From: Antedon mediterranea
Taxonomy: Eukaryota > Echinodermata > Crinoidea > Comatulida > Antedonidae
Assembly (NCBI RefSeq): GCF_964355755.1
Contig: NC_092674.1
Coordinates: 7,755,001-7,819,000, forward strand
Direction: 5' to 3'
DNA length: 64,000 nucleotides
Under the pieces are notes generated by a model. That model did not search any database. It saw nothing but the letters and a program-made list of their open reading frames with translations, and was not told where the DNA came from. Below are positions 24,412-36,400 of the stretch, piece by piece. Numbering within the stretch: the stretch's first letter is position 1; every line of letters begins with the position of its first letter. A program made the position numbers and the translations under genes.

Positions 24412-27400
24412 CTGTAGATAAAATACATAGTTTAACAATGCAATATTAATGTTTGTGGGTTAAGTGCGTGGAGCGGATGTTATTGCTTTTCGGATGTGGC
24501 GCTGAGTGCCAAATAATGACGGGTTGCGAACAATATTGTAGGTCTGACAACATACTGTAATCGGAAAAGTAAGGTAATCCAAGATTGTTATATTGCTATA
24601 GATAACATAAACGTACCGTAATGTATGTAGGCCTACACTTTATAGCTTATCGAGTTCACTATTAAATAGTGAACTCGAAAGCTATACATTTTCAAGACGG
24701 TAGTTTCTGGTAAAACAGGTCATCCGTATGTGTACATTTGGTTTATATTTTGTTTAATGGAGTAAGCAATAAGGATATATGATTAACTTCCTTCACCAAT
24801 TTATTTATAAAACGGTTTATATTCTGCCATATAAAGTAAATAAACTGATTTCCCCTAAACAAAATATTGTTTTGTAACTTTTCTTCATTTTGTTTATTTC
24901 TATGGTGCCATGCTCATAAGGCTCATTCATAAAGAAACAACAGATCAACTGAGTCATGTCTAACCTCTGTTTGAACCATTTGGATACGGTTCTGCCTCAT
25001 ACTTCGTACAAAATTAAACACGTCCACTTTGCCTTGGTCCTTCGACATATCCAACATGGCGGCTATAGCGATTACAGTCCCCGTCCTGCCAGCTCCAGCA
25101 CTAACCGATTAAAATATAATTAAAATAATATAAATTACTTATTTGAACTTTATAACAATATAAACAAGAGTTGTTTGTGGAAATTATTTTTGTTATTGAT
25201 GTAATTGTAATGTCATGGTTGTTTCTGCAAAGTGCAATGCTTGGAAAAAATGTATAAATGTATTTCAAAGTTATTGAATCCAATCGATTAAGTAATCGAC
25301 GATATTGGAAACACTCTTGTTTGGTCATTAAAAACAAAGTTGATGATCATATTACCTGCAATGTACAATAACTGGTCCACTGCTAGCAAATTCCTGCTGA
25401 GTTTTTCTAAACGTTTGGATAAAATCAATTAACTGCGGAACGGCGTTAGAAACACTCTTGTCTGGCCATTCAGTGAAATGATACTGGTATACATTGTGAA
25501 TGTTTTCTCCATCTCCTACCTTATACATTTAAATACAAGATTAAACTTACGATAAACTTTTAAAGAAACCGAGGAAACTGTAATGTGCAAAACGATGACT
25601 GGATGTTCGAATTAAATACCTTTTTTGGGTTAGAGAGAGACTTATTCGTATAAAAATAATTGTTTCAAGTTAATTTTTATTACCGACGTATTAATTTAAA
25701 TCCTCAGATCTCACGCATTATATATTTAAAAAAAGATATTCTGTTATTGTTTTCTAATATATGTTAGTTGATTGCATAAGTACAGACTAAAGAGTTTCAT
25801 TTGTACTAAAAATTAAAAACAAAAAACAATGATTTCAGGCCTACCGTATATTGTACGAGTGTACAACTTTACATTAGTTAGGACGGCCATGTTTCGGTCT
25901 TTTCAAAGTTTTAAATTACAATCAAAGAAATAACAATTAAATAAATTAAAGAAAATAAACATGCATTAGCATTAGCTAGACATAAAATAATGTTTACCTT
26001 CTGTACTTGGAATGTTCGGGTCACATAATGACCGTAGTTGGTTTCATCGGCATTCGTCACGGATATATCTGTGTATACTTTTCTACTGTTTAAGTCAGGC
26101 CAATATTGTTCACATTTTTTCTTAAGTAAAAGAGCATGAAAACGACTAGTAACAACATTAAAGTTACAATAACCATTACGGTATATTTATGTCTGTACAT
26201 TTTTCTGTACAAAGGATATTGCAGTTACCATAGATCTTTTTAATGAAGAGTTTACAGTATGCTGAATAGTTTTAATAATGTACCCACACCTCTATTTCTC
26301 TTACATGCACACACACCATTCCTGCGACAAATCCAACGTGTAGATATTGAAAATGTTTGAACCTTTCTTTGATTATCGACCGAGAGGAACACAAAGCAGA
26401 TTTATCTCCAGAGTAAACTAACAAAGTGTAAGTCTATGTATAAAGTTAGTTTAATACTATGAATTATCATCATTGCTACTACTTTCTAAAGGCAATGTAA
26501 ATGTTTACATAACTATGTAACAAACAAAATAAAGTACCCTCTTTCCTTCAACAAGATTCGTAACAACGACAATAACTCTAGACTTCTCCTTCCAGACCAT
26601 TCTCCACATATCGTTGACTGAAGCAACATTTGGTCCTGAAAATCATAAATAATGAAGAGTGTTTATTAATTCTAAACTATACTATATTGTCGTTATTGTT
26701 GTTATTATTATCATGTCTATTTGAATTTATTTTTTGCAAATTGAAAGAAGTTTTCTTTTTAGATAAAATGTATGATGCCATATAAAGTGTAGACTTTAAA
26801 ACACATATACATTTAAGAAATGCTTACCTTGGCAGGCGATGAACTCATGTGGTATTGTATATCCCTGAAAAGGAGTAATTTCAGTTTGTAAAAATATAAA
26901 ACTAGTATAAAACTAGCAACTACAATATCAAATGCTGATCTAGAATTATTTTCGAATGAATGAAACAAAAGCGGTCATTCACTATACATGCTTGGTTTAA
27001 AATTGTCAGAACAAGTCATTTATATAACTTGCGTGTGTGTGTGAAATTCCTCTCAATAGTAGGCCTAATGTGGTCTGTTCTACTTAGAGGGCCTACGGGA
27101 CATTTTCTCACTCTTTGTTGAAATTAGCTTCTTCAAACATGCTTGATCATGTGATAATTTCAATAATGTATTCTTTAATTTTAATAAGATTTTTTAACCA
27201 ACTTACATCTAAATATGAAGCGTTAATGTAATCAGATCCCGGAACATCAGCAATTTTGTCAAGAACCACACGGGTGTTGTCATCTAATGTTATAATAAAG
27301 AAACTTAATCATTACTTAATACAGTGATTAAGCATTCAGAACGTTTGAGAGACGTTCATCTGATTATTACATAATAAATAAATATATTGTTACTAACGAA

Positions 27401-30400
27401 ATTTACTAATGAACTACTAAAAAATATGTGACTTACATGGAATTACATTTGCATATCGATTCTTCTTTCGATTTACAGATGATTTTGCGACTGTGCTTGG
27501 AAATAAGGGCTTGTTGCCAAGATCCTTAGATAAAGAACAATTCTCAGTGTGTGAGAATTAAGGAAAGTCATGTTTCAAAACTGTGCATTACGTAGTAAGA
27601 ATAGGAATAGTTTGGAAAATCTGAACTTCTGTGTTTAATAAGAATCATACTACCAAACATTTTAGAAGTTCAAATTGAGTATACAAAGAATATGGTATAC
27701 AGCAGGTATACAGAGTCAGTAAATAAAACCATGAAGTATACAGTGCAGTACTTTTTATTATTATATATTATTATTATATTATTTATTCAGGCAATAGATA
27801 CATTTCACAAATATAATACAAATCAGCAAATTAAATAAACAAAATCACAAACACAACCTAAGCCACTGACACCAATTGACACCTATGCAATGTAACCTAC
27901 CTCAAATTCTTTCTCAAAACCTTTTTCAACGCTTAATTGACGTTTCGTCACATAGTCATGCAGCTTTGATAACTCGATGGGTTTGTATTCTTGGTTGTCC
28001 AACTGTGTGTTACCATACACAGGTTCCTGGTCAATTTCATTATCGGGTTGATATTCGGATTCAGACTCGACCTCGTATTCGGTGTGTACTTGCTCTTTTG
28101 AAGAATTGTCGACACCACTCACTTCATCATAGGCATTGTCTTTAAACATAAAACAAATTGTTTTTACTTATCGTGTACCGGTATATACATTTGTTTTCAA
28201 AATATCACTAGTTATGTTATCGCTTATAGTTTTAAACAAGATTATCGAAATGTATAATCCTAATAAACACATTTTGAGTCCAACATAATACTTTTAGTAT
28301 ATTAACTCCTAATTTAAAATCTACTCCTCAACCCCTCTCTTTTACATAAATGAGTATTTTACCTCCTATATCTTGTTCTTGCAGAATTTTACGAGCTGAA
28401 CCACCGGCCGGGGATACACCAGTGCCAAATGCGCCAGCGCCGGGTACACCGGAACTTTTATTACTTCTACGTCTATAAGTGAAAAAAAACCAAGATTTTA
28501 TTATCGTTTTCTTGCGGTATAATCGATAAAAGGGGTTGTGTTAATGTTCAAGGCCTAATGAAAAATAATATAATCGGATAGGAATACACATTTTAATTCG
28601 GTTTAAATTTATCCGTTTACCGTTTGATTACTATTAACACGACAATAAGTACCACCACGAGCGCTGGAATCAGGCAACCAAGTATCACACCTATCGAAGC
28701 CTCTGTACCTGAAAATGAACAGAAATACAGTTGTGTTGTATTGCAGTCTTGTTGAAACCCAATTTGCAGTAATCGTATATTATTAGTCTGTGCATATTCA
28801 GCTACATCTTCACCATCCTTCAAATACCACCACCTCAACCAACATTAACTTTTACACCATAAACAACCGATTTGTACAGTGCCTAAACGAGGCAAAGTAA
28901 AACAAAGAATGTTTAGAATTTAGAAAAATAATTGCACTTACCTTGATCCGGACAATTCGATCCAACAATGATTGTTGTTGTATCAGACGTCCCATTAACA
29001 TTTAAATAAGATGCTAATACTGAGAATGTATATTCTATACATGATTCAATTCCTTCACCAAATACAACTTCAGTTTCTGTAGTATTTCCTTGCTGAATTA
29101 TTCCACCTGACAGTTCATAATAGTAGGTCACCTGATAGTTTGAGATGTCGCACGTAGATGCTATCCATTTCATCAGCAAATGTGTTCCATTGAATGAATC
29201 ATCTTCTATTGATGGCTCTTATAATATTAGAAGACAGAATAAATAATAAATTATTATAATAATACTGGTTTTTGTTTACAGAAATAGCACAGAAGGGTAA
29301 CTCTTATTTTGTAATAGACTAGTAAAACTAAATCTGGTTCATGTTTCTCTGTTTCCGAGACTTACGATGACACACATTAAATCCTGTTTGTAACAAACTC
29401 CCACCTTTGTCAAACTTTCACCTACTTTTGATTCATTTGAAATTAATTTAAAAACTCATTGAAGCCGATTTAGCTAATTTCATGATACAATGCGCCTTTG
29501 ATATATTTTTTTTTGTAAATTGAATGTTTGATTATTATTCTGATTACTGAGTGTCGCTGGTTCTGACTTTTCTTACGGTAGAGTTACTTAGATTGTATTC
29601 ACAATGCCAACTGAATATATTTGACTATCAAAACACTAGTATTACTGAATCAACATATTCTACAAAATGTATGAAATATAATTCCTAGATTGCATGAGAG
29701 GCCTTCTAAAACCGCGTAAAAAGTTTGACTGGCTATCGACACTTTCCCACATGCGGAACATTCTTTGTAACCTCTTTCACACTATCCTTAAGTATCTAAA
29801 ACCTAGCATAATTAGAATCTTTTAAAAACAATTTTGTTTGTAAGGCCAATTTTTTTATAGGCCAATTTTTTTATAGGCTAAAAAAGGAATGACAATTTGA
29901 TACCTGATGGCGATGATTGTACCATTATCGCCTGTCCCCAATTGCCAGCAATATCCATGTTATTAACAACTCGTGCGTTTACGTTATATGAAGAACACCA
30001 CGATAATCTTGATAGTTTAACTTCTAATTGAATACTACTTGTATTGGTAATCTTACTTTCATTTCCATCAATGTCCGAGTATTGCACTTGATATCGAAGA
30101 ATGTATTTACATTGTATTCTATCATAATCATCAGAAACTCCCTAAATAATTATAATATGATTATTAAAGTTTATGTAGTAATATATTGTAATAGTGACTG
30201 ATTAAACATTCATATTCATTACTCATATTTCATTAAAGTCCGTTTAATAATGCACAATCAACTAATGTTTGTAACATAATTTCAAAATTTTAATAAATAT
30301 ACTGTACCTTTAAATTTACGGTGACTTGATTTCCAACAATTGTTGCTAGTTTTATCTCTGGTTCTTCCAAAGGTTCTAACATAAGTAAGGTAATCAGTTA

Positions 30401-33400
30401 ATAACGAACAAAATATAAACTATGCTATCAAACGAGCATCAGAAATTAATTCATTATATGATTTTTATTTCCTTTTTTCTTATTTGAACCACGTATTATC
30501 TATCGTATCAGTTTAGACAACAAAGCAATTACCGTACATGTGGCTAAAATGACATATCAGTAAATAAGTAATGGTAGCAATACCAACCTAAAATACCCTA
30601 AGTAAACATTTAGAAAGGTAAGATCATATTGAATTATAAAAATATATTTTTATAAAAAAAGTTAATTAATAAAGATTATCTACCATGAACTCCAGGCCAG
30701 CTAAGTTCCACTTAATGTCCACGAGTATGTGCGGTTTTCTATATTTCAATAATAGTGTTGTTTAATGTTAGAGCTTACTTGTACATATTGTATTTATTGA
30801 TCCAAGTGTACTTCTTGGCCCCTCTGTCTCAATACCACCAACCATCCTCGAAAAGTGAGAGTAGAATTGATATTTTGTATTTGGGATGAGATTACCAATA
30901 GAAATAAATAAATCATTATCTTCTTCGTCTATTGACATAATTGAATCCATCCCCGATGATTTATACGATAGCTTCCGTTTCGTAATTGTTCCTGTTCCAT
31001 AGTCGTCACCAATAATCCAAATGACGTCAAACGTTAGAGTAGTTGCTGTCTGGTTTACAACTCTTGGCGGTTCAGAACGGTATGGTAATGCTAATTGTTA
31101 TATAAATAAATGCAAACTTTGTTTAAAAAAACTGTATTATTCAATTCAATAGCTTAGATATTTTGCATCATGAATCATCGTGAATGTCACACATTAAACA
31201 GATTTGATTATTATAAATTTTTATTATTATTATTATTGGAGTTGTTCCATTATTACAGTACGGAGTAATTTTTGTTCGAATATTTCATGGCAAGGCCTAA
31301 TTGTGCCTATCTAAACTAAAAAAACACATATATTTATTTTTTTATAATATTTATGTCTATCGTTACCTATGCTGCATTTTGATCCAGCCCAAGCTTCATG
31401 ACATCCGTTAGGGCAACTTCCATTTCGATTACAATCTACCGAGTCCTTGCAGTGACATCGGAAATTACACAAAAAACCAAAGAATCCAGATGAACAGGAC
31501 AGGGGTACTTTAAATAAGCAAAACAGGTACATGTTTTTTTTTAATAACACATGGGATTTGTTCAATCGTTGGGATATCCTAAAAATACGCATAGATATAC
31601 TATAAAAATGGTATATAATATATTATTTCAGAATTACTATATGCAAAAGTGAAAAAAGCAAACAAAAACTAAACGATTTGTATTAAATAAAATCTAAAGA
31701 TATGGTAAGTTAGTGAAGATAAAACAAACTACAATTGGTAATCTCCTTGGTAGTATCAGGGAAATAGCCTTGTTGTGTACACTACCTTGACAATTATCAC
31801 CAGCGTATCCATCTAAACAGCCGGTAGAACATCCTGTGTGTTTATCACAAACACTATCGTTACAGTGACATTCTTGGCGGCAATCTGCTCCATAGTATCC
31901 AGCCACACACTCTGTAAAATAATGTATTATATTTTATCACAGATACCTGTTATCATCTAACTGTTATTATTTTTAATTTTACTTGATTTAACAAATAATT
32001 ACAACATTAACTAGATTTAATTCGTCACTATGACGAATTATAGGTTATATGCATTGATTTAAATAAAGATAAATGATTCTTAAAGGATACATTAATTGAT
32101 TGATTTTGTCAAAATCTTTAATTATTTATAATGAATGAAGAGGATTTTGCTGTCACAAATAGCCAGTATCACAATCCAATCAAAGATCCCTCCGCGTATA
32201 AACCATCATTGTTACATAATAAAAAATAAAAGTTACTTTTTTCTCAAGATTTTATTATAAATCATGTGCATAATCTATACACTAAGAAATTTATTTATTT
32301 TTATTTATTATATATTATATACATCTTTTAACAATTTAAAAAAATTATGCACTGTCAAACTATAAACGTTTAACTTTAATTTATGAACGTTTTTAGGAAA
32401 GTTAATGTTAAGTTTGTTTTTTCAGCACAAGAAAATGTCATAATTTGATTTTTCGAAATTATTTTTTTAAAAAATCATACATATGCTACAAACATTTTGC
32501 GTATCCTGTAACTTTTTACGTACTCCTATAATGCAATTTCGAGTTGAAAAGTGAATCAAATATGATGATATTATTAAAGAAAGGCTGTAAAACAGAAATC
32601 GGGCAAAAGCGTGTGTATTAACATTTAACGCGTAGTGCGCGTGCAAAAATCTGCGCACTCATGGTAATTTTTTTTAACGCTTAAAATTGCCTGAAACGTA
32701 CTCTAATTTCATCGAAAATAAATTTTGACAATTTTTAACATTTTAGGCGCGCGTACATATCCGTTGTATGCGCTGCTCACGTAATTGTATTGCCATATGA
32801 TGAAATATGATCTGAAAGTTATGAGTACCAAATTTGGATTAATTATGATTCATGCTTGTGTTAAATTAGATAAACCCGTCACATGGAAGAGCCATATAAA
32901 CTTTATTAAAAATAGGATAAAAAAGAAATCTGGAATTCTGTTTAGTTTACGCCATATTGTACCCCGTAATATTTTACTTATGCTTTATAAATCATTTATT
33001 CAATCAAATATTATTACTTATGGTTTAGAATTCAGGGGTAGCACGTATAAGTCGAATCTATATCCTATTTTACTTGTCCAAAAAATGTGTTTTAGATGTA
33101 TAACTTTCTCTGATTTTATGGTTCCATCTTCTCCATTATTTAAATATCTGATTAGACGTTTTTAAGTTGTTTGAATTAAGTATAGTTAAGTTTGTTCCTG
33201 ACCAAATTAACGGCAAAACACCACATCAAACAATGGAATACTTTTATTTAATTACACATAATGCTAGTACCAGATTTAGTAATAGATATAATTTTGCAAT
33301 TCCGAAAGCTCGCATAGATGCTGGTAAATTTAGAATTTCTTTTAATGGAGCTCTTCTAGATTTAAATTCATAAAGGAAGTTAAATGTTTACTTTTACAAA

Positions 33401-36400
33401 AATATTAACGTTAGCCCTTGTCTACGTTATTTCTTTCATATAGTTGCTGTTTCCTTCTTATTGAATTATTGTTGACAGATGAAAATGTATGCATTATGAC
33501 TAATTTATTTTTTGTGACAGGAGTCAAACCTTGATTAGCGAAAGCTATTTTTTGGCTCTTTTTCACACACACATACATGTTGTATTGTATTGTACTATTT
33601 ATGTATGATGACGTGAATAAAGTTGGTATAATATGATTACAAACGTGATTTTGTTAAATCGCCCGTAGACCGCGTAATGTTTGATTGCGCACTGTGAAAA
33701 CATAATCACATCGATTCCTGGCCATAAGGAATATACTCTGAAAAATTGACTTAGCTAGATGAAACTGATATCAAGATAATTGACGGACAAAATAATGCTA
33801 AGGAAAGAATAAATAAAGATTCTGACAGAATCAATAAGAGTAGGCCTACAGTACTGAACTATAATGTATTAACCTGTATTACAATCGTTTCCCCCAAAAC
33901 CATTTTGACAAGCACAGCCGACTGGATCAGGTGGACATAAAAGAGCTCCTTGGCAATTTCCACTAGAAGAACACACGACCTTGCAGTCACGACCCCAGTT
34001 GTTATTTCCACAACCTATCACAAATGAAATAGGCCTACTTAATGTTCAATAAAATGTCATCTTTTTTGTTTACATTGTTATACAGTAATACGTACATAAT
34101 GTAGCTGTTCTGAAGAACAACAAAAGAATAATGAGGGCGCTATTGTATAGTGTGTAAAAGGCCGTTTTGGCGTGTCATAGATAAAAGAAAAAGAAAAACA
34201 AATACCGACAGCGTGGTTGGTAAGACGTGTGCAAATAAATGATAATAAAAATCAGAAAGTTCTTGCGTATATATTATTTATGGGCCTTTCTTCAGTACAG
34301 TAGCAATATTTATTTATTACCCTGTTTGCAAGAAGTTCCTTTAAATCCTGCTGGACAAATACAAACACCCGTCTTATCGTCACACACTCCGCCATTATAA
34401 CATACAGGACAGTCCATTTCACAGTCTGGAGGATTCCATTTTGGCGAAGGACAAGCTAATAGACAACGATTTACAAAATGTAAATACATGGAATTGTATT
34501 GGTCAGTTTATAATACATCTTTATGTGAGCTATAGAACAGAACGTAACTTAAATTTGGCATTAAAGTAATTTGAGGCAGTTTAAATTACGTTGTAAAATC
34601 ACACAATTTAGGCCTACCAATAAATTGATTATTTGGATCCAAATATAATTGTTTCAAAATATAAGCTAGTTTATTTTGGAAATAAAAACCTAACTTTACT
34701 TGTTTATTCGCCACTAAAAACTGTTAAATAATATTGAAATCAAATGTCTGTAGTAGTCTGACGTGTTATACATTTTACAGAATTTCTTGTATTCATCAAT
34801 GTAGTTGAAAATCAAAACAATGATTGATTTTTAATAACTGTTTAAACTTACCTCTAACAATAAGTCTCATGTTACCACGGTTACCATCTGGACTATCACC
34901 TGTATAACATTCATATACGCCATCATCTTTTCTTCGTATGTTTTTAATCACAGCAGAATTAAACCCCATCAGATTTTCAAGTTCATTATTGTAATTATGT
35001 CTCCAACGTAAGTCGGGAAGATCACCACCTTTACTGAGATTGATAGTGACAGACTCTCCAACACCGACCGTTATCGTTCTGTACTCCATTTCAACATTGG
35101 CTATAACATTTTACGAATATAAACTAATAGTAATAGTTATATTTTATTAAAAATTTTTTAAATAAAATTAAAAATTGTTGTTGAATATCCCATTTTAATG
35201 TAACATAATAGTTATCCAATTTGACCAAAAATTGGATAGAAAAAATGCATTTACCTAAATTAAACAAAACTGTAATTTAAAGCAAAAAATGGTCAAATTG
35301 GCTGCCAGCCAATGGTATTTTTTTAAACATTTATTTTGTTTTATATTTTTACAAATAATAAGATACATCTTGTCATTACTCACCAGAAGAGGATGTCAGT
35401 ACAATTGCTGAGTTGGTGACTTCACCATTTTTCTTAGCTTCGAATGTAAAGACACCAATTCTATCTGCAGCCTGTAATTCACTAACACCGAGATATGAAA
35501 ATTTGTCTCCACTACGTATTCGATATATAACTAGGCTTTCGGTGGGAAATATTTTACCGTCCGGCATATTTTTGTCTTGATCTCTAGAGCTGGGACCGTC
35601 AAAATTGCCAGTATCAGCCCAAGTCACGTTGTCTTTTCCATTCTTGTATAATATTCCAACTGATAAATCTCTGATGTCTTTGTCGCCGTCTAGTGTGTAT
35701 CCTCGAAACCAACTCTTACTAATCTCGCCAACAATAGGCGTTCCAGAAAATGCTGTTATATCTAATGGATCTTGTAAAAATGAAATTAAGTTTTATAATT
35801 AATTTATTACAGTCGTTTCACAGCAATTTGGCCTAATAAATCAGGTGAATAAAAGTATAACATTGCCTCGAAAAGAGTAAGACGAGAATACATTTCATGT
35901 GATTAAACACGACGCGATGTGCTTAAACTGCCGCTTCTGACTCATCAACTAACGTTGATTGATCCAAGTGGGAACCACGATACTATACTATACTTATTAC
36001 TATTATTGTCAATGAGTGGTGTTCCAGAAAAAGTATGAGAATCTTTATTATGACCATTTACACAAAACGTGAAGTGGACGGACGTTCTTCACTTACCGTT
36101 TCTGCTCGTCTGTGTAAATTGTCCTTAACAAAGAGTGAGACGCCATAATACAGTAGGGACATTGTATCCAGTTTTACGACCAAAATATGTTAAAAGTTGA
36201 AATACCGCAAAATGTACTACCAATTTACTTCTAAGGTTTAATTCAATTATTACATTAACAACGTGACATTCTAAAACATATATATCAGTGGCAATACAGT
36301 GTGTGTAAAGTAACCCCTCGCACACCAGCGACGCTTTCGAATTCACCGCGTCTTCTGTGCCATGTGATTGATCAATCATGAAAGAGATAACAATAAGTAT

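Larger units (their letters stand above)
31367..34455 (-). other. Gene 2 EGF/laminin-like module exons (four)
   Basis: Exons 34321-34455, 33874-34014, 31786-31911 and 31367-31507 repeat the gene 1 arrangement (CPVCYNGGVCDDKTGVCICP; GADCRQECHCNDSVCDKHTG; CSSGFFGFLCNFRCHC with CHEAWAGSKC). The 31786-31911 exon is 6 nt shorter than in gene 1. The two introns here (31.9-33.9 kb and 34.0-34.3 kb) hold a repeat-nested LINE fragment and a solo LTR, so this block is much more spread out than in gene 1. Confidence 0.85.

Noticed and set aside
36125-36379. 84-residue minus-strand ORF in gene 2 intron 1
   Set aside because: No motif, no partner in gene 1, and it lies inside an intron of a well-supported gene model.
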